Under the pieces are notes generated by a model that was not told the origin of the DNA, ran no database searches, and saw nothing but the letters and a program-made list of their open reading frames with translations. A DNA stretch of 64,000 nt, from assembly GCF_030063335.1 (NCBI RefSeq), contig NZ_JASISW010000007.1, positions 186,001-250,000 of the forward strand. The letters are read 5' to 3'. The position numbers were made by a program, and so were the translations under genes. The DNA is from Rhodococcus sp. G-MC3 (lineage in GTDB: Bacteria > Actinomycetota > Actinomycetes > Mycobacteriales > Mycobacteriaceae). This document shows, piece after piece, positions 49,891 to 58,883 of the stretch (the first letter of the stretch is position 1; every line of letters begins with the position of its first letter).

Positions 49891-50985
49891 TCAGGCCGTC
49901 GGAGTTCCCTGTTCGAGCGTGACCGTCTGTTCCTGGCGGTCACCTTCTGTGGTCACCCACTGCAGGCGGACGATGTCCCCTGGTTCGCGTCCGACCATTT
50001 CCTCGGCGAGTTCGTCGGACGTCCGGACCGGTCTGTCGTCGAACGCCACGATCACGTCCCCGCTCTCGAGGCCGGTGCGCATGGCCGGCGAACCGTATTC
50101 GACGGATGCGACTGCTGCGCCCTCGGACGGACCCGCGCTCCGGAAGGTCGAGACGTCTCGCACCGAGACGCCGAGATAGGGCGTCGGGCCGACATGTACT
50201 GTTCCGTCGGATCGACCCGTTCTGACCTGCGCGACGACGGCCATAGCGGCATCGATCGGGATCGCGTACGCCTCGGGAGCCTGTGTCTGTCGCGCGTCGT
50301 CGGAGAGACCCGCTGCGTCGACGCCGACGACGTTTCCCCAGGCATCGACCAGCGGTCCGCCCGAATCGCCTGGCCGAACGTCGGCATCGATCTGGATCAC
50401 CCCGGTCAGTTCGTTCGTCGATCCGTCGACCGAGTTCTGTGCGGTTATGGTCTTGTTCAGCGCAACGACCTTGCCTGGCGCCGGCACCAGAACTCCCCCG
50501 CCCGAGGCATTTCCGATTGCCGTAACCGAATCCCCGACGCCAAGTTCCGTCGAGGCACCGAGCGTCGCCACCGGCAGGTCGGATGCGGTGGCGAGTTGGA
50601 GAACCGCGAGATCGCGAGATTTGTCGTACCCCAGAACCGAAGCGTCGTAGATCAGGCCGTTGCCCATGTGTACGGCTGACACTGCCGCGGCCTGCTCGAC
50701 CACGTGAAAGTTGGTGACCACGAGACCTTCCGGTGCGATGACGAAGCCGGTCCCGGCGACACCGGTAGGTCCCCAGTCGGCGGAGATTGTCACGACGATC
50801 GGATCGACCTGCTCCGCTATCTGCTCCGGGCTCAGCGGCGGCGGAGGGGGTGGGGGCAGCGCGACGACTGCAGGTGCAGGAGTCTCGACGAGCAATCCCG
50901 GCGCAAGAGGTACGAGGGGCGCAGCCAGCGCGGACACAGCAAGCGTCGCCGCTACGAGAAACGCCGCCCGGCTGGTCGCCTGCAT
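49891..50985 (-). CDS. Secreted trypsin-like serine protease with PDZ domain (HtrA-like)
   Basis: 364 residues. A signal or anchor at 5-30, a Pro-rich linker (PPPPPPPLSPEQ), then a trypsin fold with the full triad: His in VTNFHVVEQ, Asp in SRDLAVLQL, Ser in DVRPGDSGGPL. A PDZ domain (~265-350) includes PYLGVSV and GSPAMRTGLESGDVIVAFDD. Likely acts in the cell envelope on misfolded proteins, as HtrA proteases do. Confidence 0.92.
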   Translation of the reverse strand: MQATSRAAFLVAATLAVSALAAPLVPLAPGLLVETPAPAVVALPPPPPPPLSPEQIAEQVDPIVVTISADWGPTGVAGTGFVIAPEGLVVTNFHVVEQAAAVSAVHMGNGLIYDASVLGYDKSRDLAVLQLATASDLPVATLGASTELGVGDSVTAIGNASGGGVLVPAPGKVVALNKTITAQNSVDGSTNELTGVIQIDADVRPGDSGGPLVDAWGNVVGVDAAGLSDDARQTQAPEAYAIPIDAAMAVVAQVRTGRSDGTVHVGPTPYLGVSVRDVSTFRSAGPSEGAAVASVEYGSPAMRTGLESGDVIVAFDDRPVRTSDELAEEMVGREPGDIVRLQWVTTEGDRQEQTVTLEQGTPTA

Positions 50986-51213
50986 AGGTACCGATTATTG
51001 CCTGCGGCCCGCAGTCCTGTGTAGATCGGGGTGATCCGGGAGCAGCGGATGGTCTGCGCGCCTGCGCCGAGACGTGGGTCAGGCGGCGTGGTCAAGGTCT
51101 CCGCGCGCGAGATGCCACCCTGGACATGGCTGTGCGTCGCCGCAGGTGTGTCTTTCTGCGTCGCAGCTGGCCGGTGTAGCTGTGTGGCTGTGATCTGCCG
51201 GCATGCGCCGGTT

Positions 51214-53208
51214 CTAGGGCCCTCCGGGCTCGGGTCCGCCGGTATCGCCTGGCCCTGGTGATTGATCTGCAGGGCTGGGGTCAGGGCTAGGGTCAGGACT
51301 AGGGCCGGGGATGCCTTCGGTGCCTGGTGCGGCGGGGTAGATGTATTCGTTCGGGTGGTGATAATGGTTGACCACACCAGTTCTGGTGGGATCCAACGTC
51401 ACCGGTGGATGCCACAGTGTCCGCCCCGGGTAAGGATGATCAGGTCCGGCTTTCGTGGTCGCCCAGTCGTTCTCGGATGAGCCGACGAGTCGGTGGTGCA
51501 TATCGCAACCGAAGGTGAGCGAGGCGATATCGGTACCGCCCCCAGCACCCCATTCATCGATGTGATGAACCTGCGACCAGGTCGCGGGACGGGTGCACCC
51601 CGGGAACGTGCAGCCACGGTCGGAAGCGATCAGCACGATCCGCTGATCCGCGGAGGCGATGCGTCGGGAACGCCCCAAGTGCAGCGCCCTGCCGTCGTCA
51701 TCGAAAATCGCCAGATAGTGATGAGCATGCGCAGCCATCCGGATCGCATCACGCATCCGCACCAAAGACCCGGTCGCGGTGACGGCGTACCCGGTGGCGG
51801 CTTCGAGATCGGCGAGGGTCATCGTGAGCACCGCGGTGACCGGTAATCCACGGTGGGTACCGAGCTGCCCGGAAGCGAGCATCTGCCGGACGATGACTTT
51901 CAGAGCATCGTGCTGACGCCGTCCTTGGCTGCGGTGATCACGTTCGGCGCGGCGTGCAGCATCGGCATCGGCGTCGTTCACCGAATCCCGATCACTGTCA
52001 GGGTCGCTCTCACCGTCAGTGTCAGTGTCATCCGGACTGGGGCTGTCGCTGTCGAACAACGACGGATCCGGTAGGTCGGCGCCGGTGTTCCCCGAGCCCG
52101 AACCGCCAGGCTCACCCGGACCTGAACCCGAGCCGCCGGTCGCCCCGCCGGTCGCCCCGTCCGCTGGGCCGTCCGCGGGGTTCTCTGCTGGGTCATCGGC
52201 TGGATCATCGACGACAGGCTTGTCGTCAGCGGGATTGCACATCCCTGGTTTCGCCCACTTCGCGAACGCCGCCTCCAGATACGCCCGCGTCTCGGCGTCG
52301 ACGACGAACGTGCCCTTCGACAACCCGTCCTCGCCCTGATCGCTGAACTTGAAGAAGCACCGATTCGCGACCTGCTCCTCGTCGACAAGCTTTCCGTCGG
52401 GATCGAGAGTGTCGAAAAGCCGCTTGGCGGCCGCATCGAACTCCTCCGGACCCAACTGCCGCGCCAACTCCGCCAACTGCCGATCGGCGTTCTCCCGGGT
52501 CTCGATGTCGATGTCGCGGCTCAGGCTGGTGAAAAACTTCTTGACGATGATCTGATGTTCCTCGTCGAGGACACCATCCGCGGCGGCAGCGGCGGTCGCC
52601 GCATGCTCCGGGGCCAGTCGCTCCCCGGACATCGCCGAGCGGTGACCGAAGTGGTTCGCAAGCCGGATCCGCTGCCCCGCACGTTTCGAGGAAAACCGCA
52701 TCAAACTCGACAGTGCATACGGGACCGAACCGGGGATGTCGTCGAGACCGTGCTGGGCGATGACATCAGCGATCCAGGTGTGCGAAAACCCGAACAGGGC
52801 CCGGTGCACCGCCTCGGCACGTACCAGCAGAGCACGCCGATCGGAATTGCACAGTACGACGTTGTCGATGCGGCCGAGGATCTCGACCTGCTCCTCGATG
52901 ATCGCGACGACCTTCGCGAGATAGGCAGCCTCGATCACCGGCACCGACGGATCAACCGCCTCAGCCGGTTCGACACCCGAATCATGCCCGGCGGCAGTGT
53001 CGAACGGATCGCACGCCAACGGAAAGCTCTCGAACCACCGCGCGAACTTTTCTACCTCGAACTCGGCATCGGTCGGCGACAGTTCGCACGGCGAATGCAG
53101 ATTCTCGAACCAATCCTCGGAATCGCCCCAGTGCCGTTCGGGATCGAGAATAGACAACACAGCATCCGCTGTGTCGGTCACCCCTGCGTGCTCGTCCCCC
53201 GAATCCAT
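51214..53208 (-). CDS. DUF222/HNH endonuclease (13E12-type)
   Basis: 664 residues from ATG 53208. DUF222 spans ~60-330 (AVHRALFGFSHTWIADVIAQ, SSLMRFSSKRAGQRIRLANH). A long Asp/Pro/Gly/Ser linker (~360-440) follows, then the HNH nuclease with zinc Cys in GCTFPGCTRPATWSQVHHID and CDMHHRLVG. The tail repeats Pro-Asp-Pro-Ser. Members are repeated in mycobacterial and rhodococcal genomes and are thought to be mobile or damage-linked. A perfect LexA box lies 32 bp upstream. The 228 bp downstream hold no clear gene. Confidence 0.9.
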   Translation of the reverse strand: MDSGDEHAGVTDTADAVLSILDPERHWGDSEDWFENLHSPCELSPTDAEFEVEKFARWFESFPLACDPFDTAAGHDSGVEPAEAVDPSVPVIEAAYLAKVVAIIEEQVEILGRIDNVVLCNSDRRALLVRAEAVHRALFGFSHTWIADVIAQHGLDDIPGSVPYALSSLMRFSSKRAGQRIRLANHFGHRSAMSGERLAPEHAATAAAAADGVLDEEHQIIVKKFFTSLSRDIDIETRENADRQLAELARQLGPEEFDAAAKRLFDTLDPDGKLVDEEQVANRCFFKFSDQGEDGLSKGTFVVDAETRAYLEAAFAKWAKPGMCNPADDKPVVDDPADDPAENPADGPADGATGGATGGSGSGPGEPGGSGSGNTGADLPDPSLFDSDSPSPDDTDTDGESDPDSDRDSVNDADADAARRAERDHRSQGRRQHDALKVIVRQMLASGQLGTHRGLPVTAVLTMTLADLEAATGYAVTATGSLVRMRDAIRMAAHAHHYLAIFDDDGRALHLGRSRRIASADQRIVLIASDRGCTFPGCTRPATWSQVHHIDEWGAGGGTDIASLTFGCDMHHRLVGSSENDWATTKAGPDHPYPGRTLWHPPVTLDPTRTGVVNHYHHPNEYIYPAAPGTEGIPGPSPDPSPDPSPADQSPGPGDTGGPEPGGP

Positions 53209-53239
53209 ACGACAAACATAACCCAAATCCAGGCAAATG

Positions 53240-53255
53240 TCGAACACATGTTCGA
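53240..53255 (-). promoter_or_regulatory. LexA (SOS) box
   Basis: TCGAACACATGTTCGA, a perfect palindrome apart from its CA centre, matching the actinobacterial SOS core CGAAC-N4-GTTCG. It ends 32 bp before the DUF222/HNH ATG. TATGTT (53220-53215) could be the -10, with the SOS box covering the -35 region. Confidence 0.88.
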
Positions 53256-53266
53256 ATAAATCTGAG

Positions 53267-53554
53267 CTACGAGGACAAGCGCTCCGGTGTCTCGCGCTCG
53301 ATGCCGTCCAATGGCTGGTTGATCTCGGCCCACACCGCGTCGAGCGAGAGTCCAACAACAGCGGCGATGGCCGCGATGGTCGGGAAAGCTGGGGTGGCAA
53401 CGCGGCCCGACTCGATTTTTCGGAGTGTCTCCGGCGAGACTCGGGCGTCGAGCGCAATTTCGAGCATCGTCCGATCGCCTCTGGCGCGACGCAGCAGGGC
53501 GCCGAGGCGTCGTCCGCGCTCGACCTCGGCAAATGTGAGTGGCAACCTGACCAT
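53267..53554 (-). CDS. XRE family regulator
   Basis: 95 residues from ATG 53554. Cro/C1-type helix-turn-helix: LGALLRRARGDRTMLEIALD then ARVSPETLRKIESGRVATPA, followed by AIAAVVGLSLDAVWAEINQP. Divergent from methionine aminopeptidase with 75 bp between. Its stop lies 11 bp from the SOS box of the following gene. Confidence 0.88.
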   Translation of the reverse strand: MVRLPLTFAEVERGRRLGALLRRARGDRTMLEIALDARVSPETLRKIESGRVATPAFPTIAAIAAVVGLSLDAVWAEINQPLDGIERETPERLSS

Positions 53555-53629
53555 GAGTCCGATACTAGTACGGGATAGTTTGGCCGGTATAGTTATTGGA
53601 TCGCTACAACAGACCGAGGAAGGCACCGC

Positions 53630-54403
53630 ATGATCGAGATTCTGAACCCCGCCCAGCTGGACCGAGCACGGGAGACAGGTGCCCTGGTCGGTCATATCCT
53701 TCACACTCTGAAAGAGAAGTGCACGGTCGGCACCAACCTCCTCGAGATCGACCGCTGGACCCAGGAAATGATCGTCGACGCCGGCGCGACCTCCTGCTAC
53801 GTGGACTACGCACCGTCGTTCGGCCGCGGCCCGTTCGGCCACTACATCTGCACAGGCGTCAATGATGCAGTGCTGCACGGGCTCCCGCGCGACTACTCCC
53901 TCGTCGACGGCGACCTGCTGTCCCTCGATCTCGCCGTAGTCCTCGGTGGGGTTGCGGCCGACTCCGCGATCAGCTTCATCGTCGGCGACACAAAGCCTGC
54001 AGAGAGCGTCGCGATGATCGACGCGACCGAACGCGCGCTTGCTGCAGGGATCGCAGCAGCAGGCCCCGGAACTCGCATCGGCGACATTTCCCACGCCATC
54101 GGATCGGTTCTGGGCGAGGCGGGTTATCCGATCAATACGGAGTTCGGTGGCCACGGCATCGGGTCGACGATGCATCAGGACCCGCACATCTCCAACACGG
54201 GACGCCGAGGCCGTGGGTACAAGCTGCGCCGCGGGCTGATGCTGGCATTGGAGCCGTGGGTCATGGCTGATACCGCTGAGCTCGTCATCGACGACGATGG
54301 TTGGACGCTCCGAAGCGCAACCGGCTGCCGTACCGCGCACAGTGAGCACACGATCGCTATCACCGACGACGGAGCAGAGATCATCACCGCCGCCAAGCGC
54401 TGA
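53630..54403 (+). CDS. map: Type I methionine aminopeptidase
   Basis: 257 residues; AGGAAGG 6 nt before ATG. Metal ligands are visible: Asp in LSLDLAVVLGGVAADSAI (two Asp), His in FGGHGIGSTMHQDP, Glu in LALEPWVM and HSEHTIAI. Removes the initiator Met from new proteins. It is paired with an XRE regulator rather than with ribosomal or secY genes, so it is likely a second, specialised copy. Confidence 0.92.
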   Translation: MIEILNPAQLDRARETGALVGHILHTLKEKCTVGTNLLEIDRWTQEMIVDAGATSCYVDYAPSFGRGPFGHYICTGVNDAVLHGLPRDYSLVDGDLLSLDLAVVLGGVAADSAISFIVGDTKPAESVAMIDATERALAAGIAAAGPGTRIGDISHAIGSVLGEAGYPINTEFGGHGIGSTMHQDPHISNTGRRGRGYKLRRGLMLALEPWVMADTAELVIDDDGWTLRSATGCRTAHSEHTIAITDDGAEIITAAKR

Positions 54404-54423
54404 AAGCAGCCGATGCGCGCTGC

Positions 54424-55161
54424 TCATCCAGGGAACAGGGTGACGGACTCGATGTCGAGACCACTTGGCGCGAACCGAACGAAGACGACGCCGTTGCCCG
54501 TGGATCTCTCGACGGTCGCACTCACCGTCCGGCCTGCCGCGATGAATTTGCGGTAGGACCCGCTCAGGCTCTCGCGCGAAATGGGCTCGCCGGAAGCAAG
54601 TTCTACTTCCAGCGTCCCGTCGCCGTCGAGAGCCGACTGTGCTGCACGCTTCCCTTCCTCGCCGACGCCTTTCAGTCCGCGCATGAAACCGAGCGCCCCG
54701 CCGAATCCTTGGTTTCCGATCAGCTGCGGCGTCAGCTTTGCGGACGCGGTCAACCCCGCCATTCCTGCGCCGAGCAGCCCTCTGATCATCTTCGCGAGTT
54801 CCCAATGTGCTTCGAGGCGGGCGATTTTCAACACACCATTTTCGTCGACGAGGTCGTAGCGCAGGTGCATCGGTACGTTCAGCGTGGCCCCGGTGGACAT
54901 GATGGTCTCGAGCGTGAGATCTCGGACTATGGACATACCGGAGACGATGTCGTTCTCGACGTGGAAATTGATGGTGTTGGGGGCGATGAACGTGTCGTAG
55001 AACCGGGCGATCGCCGCCTTTCCGACGTGTGGCTTGGAGCCCACCGGATCGTTGACGATGCCTTCCGCGGAATACAGATCCACCCATGCGTTCCTGTCGC
55101 CCGCTGCAACAGCATCGGGTGATCCTTGGACAGTGGCCAGCAGTTCCTCGGCGGTACGCAC
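54424..55161 (-). CDS. SnoaL/NTF2-like protein
   Basis: About 245 residues; GTG 55161 is the best start but has no clear ribosome site. Residues ~5-120 are an NTF2-like fold: DRNAWVDLYSAEGIVNDPVG, FYDTFIAPNTINFHVENDIV and VPMHLRYDLVDENGVLKIAR. The second half (to 245) is a separate alpha/beta part with Gly-rich helices. SnoaL-type proteins bind steroid-like or polyketide ligands. Convergent with map. Confidence 0.7.
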   Translation of the reverse strand: MRTAEELLATVQGSPDAVAAGDRNAWVDLYSAEGIVNDPVGSKPHVGKAAIARFYDTFIAPNTINFHVENDIVSGMSIVRDLTLETIMSTGATLNVPMHLRYDLVDENGVLKIARLEAHWELAKMIRGLLGAGMAGLTASAKLTPQLIGNQGFGGALGFMRGLKGVGEEGKRAAQSALDGDGTLEVELASGEPISRESLSGSYRKFIAAGRTVSATVERSTGNGVVFVRFAPSGLDIESVTLFPG

Positions 55162-55757
55162 GACTTCGAAGCTACTGCGTGTACCGGGCGTCGGTTGGCA
55201 GTTTGCGCCGACTGCTCGCGGCACATCCGAGCGCGGGGTGAAGTCGGTGACGAACTCGCCGTACTGGGTCGAACTGCAGTAAACGGCGAAGCTGTTGCGT
55301 CTTCGTCCTCGAAGTGATGGAAGTCGGCCAGCACTTGCTCGGTCCTCCTCATCACCGACTCCGGAAGGTTGTAGCCGATGTAGAGCATCAGGAATTTCGC
55401 GCCGGCGATATCGAGCAGGTCGTGGTGCATGTCCGCACACGAACACGTGCAAGGTGAGATCGTTCGTGTTGACCGATATTCCCTGCCAAAGCAATTCGGC
55501 CGAGTGGACGGCTGGGGGCGTCGCTGTGTAGCAAAGGTAGGGATAGTCGTCCCGCCCTGATGTCAGGGACTGCGCCGCAGAACTCTCGGCACCTCGGGTG
55601 ACGCCGTCTCCAGATATACCGCTACTCACGCCTGCCGGCATGTTCGATGTGGGTCGGCCACGGCATCGGTGCCGACGAGCCCGCGGGCGAGAACTACAGG
55701 TCCAATTGTCGGCGCGGCCTTCGCTCTGCCCAGAGGTAGCGACGCAGTAACGGGTCG
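55162..55757. other. Probably decayed coding stretch
   Basis: No intact gene. On the minus strand one frame reads AVHSAELLWQGISVNTNDLT and another, about 10 bp further on, reads HHDLLDIAGAKFLMLYIGYN then LPESVMRRTEQVLADFHHFE. Both look protein-like but lie in different frames without starts, which suggests a frameshifted remnant of one gene. I could not identify it. Confidence 0.45.
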
Positions 55758-56567
55758 TCAGTTTTGACGTTGTAATGCCTCTGCTGCTCGTGTCAGCCGA
55801 GCCGCTGCGTCCCTGACCCGATCGATCTTCCGTGTCAGCGCATCTCCCTCGAACGCCTCGGTACGTCCACCGATGCTGATCGACGCGACGACTGCACCTC
55901 CTCGGCCCAGAATCGGCGCGGCCACCGCCGCTACGCCGGAGAGGTAATCGGAGTTGCTCACCGAGTATCCGAGGGCCTTGACGGAGTCGAGATGTTTTGT
56001 GAGGGCGGCTGCGTCGGTCAATGTCCGGTCGGTGTAGGTCGTGAGGTCGTCCCGAATCCAGCGTTCGCGCAACCTCTCGGAATGTGCGAGCATCACTATC
56101 GGACCAGCTGCAGCGTGGTAGGGCAGTACCGAACCGATATTTATGCCCGCGACCACCAGAGGGTTGTTTCCTTCCACGCGGTCTATACAGACTGCACCCT
56201 CGTCGGCAGGGACCATCAAATACGCTGTGTCGCCGAATGCTTCGGCGAGTTGCGCCATGTATGGCCGTGCTGCCGTCCGGATGTCGAGGTGTGCGAGGGC
56301 AGCGGAGCCGATCTCGAAAACAGGCATTGCCACGCGGTACTCCCCGTCCGAGGTTCGATCGATCCACCCGGCGTGGATGAGCGTCGTCATCAGACGATGC
56401 ACAGTAGTTTTGTTCATTCCGCTTGCCAACGTCAGGTCGTTCAAGGTCCAAGCAGAATTTGCGGCATCGAAGTGCTCGAGGAGACTGCATGCCTTCAGTA
56501 CGGCTCCGACGATGTCGCGGCCCGACTGGACCACTGCCTGATTTTCGGGCTCGATAGGCGCAGCCAC
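55758..56567 (-). CDS. IclR family regulator
   Basis: 269 residues from GTG 56567. Winged helix at ~20-85 (GAVLKACSLLEHFD, LTLASGMNKTTVHRLMTTLI), then the IclR effector domain with YLMVPADEGAVCIDRVEGNN and GVAAVAAPILGRGGAVVASI. Divergent from the lyase/hydratase/transporter operon, with two palindromes in the 170 bp between, so it is the likely substrate-responsive switch. Confidence 0.9.
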   Translation of the reverse strand: MAAPIEPENQAVVQSGRDIVGAVLKACSLLEHFDAANSAWTLNDLTLASGMNKTTVHRLMTTLIHAGWIDRTSDGEYRVAMPVFEIGSAALAHLDIRTAARPYMAQLAEAFGDTAYLMVPADEGAVCIDRVEGNNPLVVAGINIGSVLPYHAAAGPIVMLAHSERLRERWIRDDLTTYTDRTLTDAAALTKHLDSVKALGYSVSNSDYLSGVAAVAAPILGRGGAVVASISIGGRTEAFEGDALTRKIDRVRDAAARLTRAAEALQRQN

Positions 56568-56664
56568 AGGTCCCCACTTTCAAATTCGATGCCCGATCGG
56601 TCCAGTCATCATACGAAGCCGGGTCTTGGTGAAGTCGCCTTGACATGTGACTCGTGCCACTCTA

Positions 56665-56699
56665 CATTCCGAATGACGATATGCGGAATGAATTCCGCA
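56665..56699. promoter_or_regulatory. IclR-type operator pair
   Basis: TGCGGAAT-GA-ATTCCGCA (56682-56699), perfect 8-bp arms, and a shorter CATTC-C-GAATG (56665-56675). Both contain the ATTCCG element and lie 38-72 bp before the lyase start. Confidence 0.75.
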
Positions 56700-56736
56700 G
56701 TGCGAAACGCGGTGCTGTGAAATGGATGGGGTGAAC

Positions 56737-57606
56737 ATGTCAGCTTCAACTCTCAAGGAACTCACGGAAGGCGGTCTCGTGTATGCGCCGGGCGTGTGGG
56801 ACGGACTCACCGCACGACTTGCCGAACAGGCTGGATTCAGCGCGCTGTGTGCGTCGGGGTTTGCGGTGTCAGCCGCTCTCGGCCTGCCGGACGCCGAGCT
56901 CTACACGATGACCGAGAATCTGACCGCGGTTCGAACTATCCGTGAATCCTCGAAGCTCCCGCTCGTCGCGGATATCGACACCGGCTACGGCAATGCGGTG
57001 AACGCCGCGCGGACCGCGTCCAAATTCGTTGATGCCGGTGTCCAAGGAATGTTCATGGAGGATCAGGTGTCTCCGAAATCTTGCCCGATATGCGTCGGTG
57101 ACCCCGTGGCGCTGGTCGACATCGCCGAAGCAAGCGGCAAGATCCGAGCGGTGCGCGACTCGATTCCCAGTTCCATCTTGCTGATCGCACGCACCGACTC
57201 CATGGGCGACGATGCGATCCGCCGCGCCCATGCCTATGTCGACGCCGGTGCAGACATGATCATGCCGGTGACCAAGACGTTCGAGACGATCGAGGAATGG
57301 GAACGATGCCACGCCGAGGTGGGAGTTCCATTGATGGCTACCCTCACTGCGTCGACGTGGACCGAGCGCGATTTCACCCCCGAGGTGCTCGATCGGATCG
57401 GAGTTCGACTCGCACTACTTCCGACCCAGGTGCTCATGGCGGCCACCGGAGCCGCACAGGAGGCGTTGCGACGACTCGCCGGCGGGGAGGCGCCTGCGTC
57501 TGTCAGTGCGGACGCGCTCTCTCATCACGAGTTCGTCGACCTCATCGGATTCTCTGAGGTCGAAGCGAAGCAGCGCAAATATCTTCCCGCCGAATCGGTT
57601 CGGTGA
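56737..57606 (+). CDS. Isocitrate lyase/PEP mutase family carbon-carbon lyase
   Basis: 289 residues from ATG 56737. TIM barrel with PGVWDGLTARLAEQAGFSAL, metal-binding PLVADIDTGYGNAVNA and MFMEDQVSPKSC. The gating loop is KSCPIC (114-119) where methylisocitrate lyases have K-R/K-C-G-H: the catalytic Cys is kept, Gly-His is lost. Family members split 2-methylisocitrate or 2,3-dimethylmalate to pyruvate plus an acid. With the downstream hydratase it is predicted to cleave a hydroxy-diacid. GTGA overlap with the next gene. Confidence 0.85.
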   Translation: MSASTLKELTEGGLVYAPGVWDGLTARLAEQAGFSALCASGFAVSAALGLPDAELYTMTENLTAVRTIRESSKLPLVADIDTGYGNAVNAARTASKFVDAGVQGMFMEDQVSPKSCPICVGDPVALVDIAEASGKIRAVRDSIPSSILLIARTDSMGDDAIRRAHAYVDAGADMIMPVTKTFETIEEWERCHAEVGVPLMATLTASTWTERDFTPEVLDRIGVRLALLPTQVLMAATGAAQEALRRLAGGEAPASVSADALSHHEFVDLIGFSEVEAKQRKYLPAESVR

Positions 57607-58883
57607 CCGGTATGGGATACACGATGACCGAGAAGATACTGGCCAGAACATCCGAAGCGGCAAATGTGCGAGCCAGGGAGAACCACGCCGTGCGCCCGGC
57701 TCGAATGATCGCCTATGACTTTCCCGGGTACACCGACGTGATGTTTCGTCAGATGCGGGACGATTTCGGCATAACCGAGTTGTCCGATCCCAGCCGCTAC
57801 GTGGTGTTCATCGATCATATGCTGACCAAGAACGACGAAAAAGAAGCCGAAGTTCATCGGGTCACCCGCGACTGGTGCACGTACTACGGAATCGAGCTTC
57901 ACGAGGGCCGCGGGATCGGGCATCAGTTGACTGCCGAACTGGGACTCGCCATTCCAGGGGACTTCCTCGTGCACTTCGACGGCCACATCAGTGGCATCGG
58001 AGCCTTCGGCGCGCTCGGCTGGGGAATTCGTCGTGACCTTATCGAGGCATGGGTGACCGGCCAGGTGCACGTCGATATTCCCGCAACCACTCGATTCGAC
58101 CTCGTCGGTGACTTCTCGCCAGGAGTCGACAGCCGCGACCTCGTTCACACAATCATCGATCTCGTAGGTGCAGACGGATGCGCTCATCAGGTGATGGAAT
58201 TCGGCGGCCCCGGTGCACGGTCGATGAAGATCGATCACCGCCAGGGCTTGTGTGGCATGGCGATGTTCACGGGCGCAGTCTCCGCGGTTTTCGAGCCTGA
58301 CGAGCTCTCTCTCGCTTACTCGAATAATGTTGTGCGGCAACGATTCGATCCGGTCTACCCCGACGCTGACGCCGAGTATGTAGCTCGTCACACGATAGAT
58401 CTGGCGACGGTGGTGCCTCGCGTCGTGCAGCCGGGGTCGGCTCGTGCAGCGAATACGAAAACCGCGTCCGAGGTCTCCGGTACGCCTATAACGAAGGCAT
58501 TCATCGGATCCTGCGCCAGTGGCCGAATCGAAGACCTCAGAGCTGCAGCATTGGTTCTCGACGGACGAACGATCGCACCCGGCGTCGAACTGAACGTCGT
58601 ACCGACGTCACAGAAGGTGCACGAGCAGGCCGAGAGCGAGGGCATTCTCGATGTTCTGCGTGCTGCCGGTGCGAACATCGCTGTGTCGAGCTGCGACTTT
58701 TGCTTCGGGTACCAGAAACCTTTGCAGGCAGGCGAAAATTGCATTTCGACAGGTGTGCTGAATATCTCGGGAAGAATGGGAAGCTCGGATGCCAACATCT
58801 ACATGGGATCGCCGTACACGGTCGCGGCCAGCGCGCTCGCCGGCGCGCTACATGAGTGGACACAGTCGGAGGTAGTGCGGTGA
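57603..58883 (+). CDS. LeuC-like (aconitase family) hydratase large subunit
   Basis: 426 residues from the coupled GTG 57603. Three cluster cysteines are present: 304 (FIGSCASGRIEDL), 364 and 367 (SSCDFCFG). Active-site loops differ from LeuC: DGHI (126-129) for DSHT, AMFTGA (220-225) for SIEAGA, and STGVLNISGR for STSNRNF.GR. So the iron-sulfur hydro-lyase chemistry is likely kept and the substrate changed. Forms an enzyme with the next gene. Could be a dimethylmaleate-hydratase-like enzyme; not certain. Confidence 0.85.
   Translation: MTGMGYTMTEKILARTSEAANVRARENHAVRPARMIAYDFPGYTDVMFRQMRDDFGITELSDPSRYVVFIDHMLTKNDEKEAEVHRVTRDWCTYYGIELHEGRGIGHQLTAELGLAIPGDFLVHFDGHISGIGAFGALGWGIRRDLIEAWVTGQVHVDIPATTRFDLVGDFSPGVDSRDLVHTIIDLVGADGCAHQVMEFGGPGARSMKIDHRQGLCGMAMFTGAVSAVFEPDELSLAYSNNVVRQRFDPVYPDADAEYVARHTIDLATVVPRVVQPGSARAANTKTASEVSGTPITKAFIGSCASGRIEDLRAAALVLDGRTIAPGVELNVVPTSQKVHEQAESEGILDVLRAAGANIAVSSCDFCFGYQKPLQAGENCISTGVLNISGRMGSSDANIYMGSPYTVAASALAGALHEWTQSEVVR

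Noticed and set aside
50986..51213. Small gene between the protease and the HNH gene
   Set aside because: Open frames on both strands are low-complexity and lack starts with ribosome sites.
54405..54424. Terminator between map and the SnoaL gene
   Set aside because: AGCAGC/GCTGCT stem of 6 bp with an 8-nt loop and no T tract.
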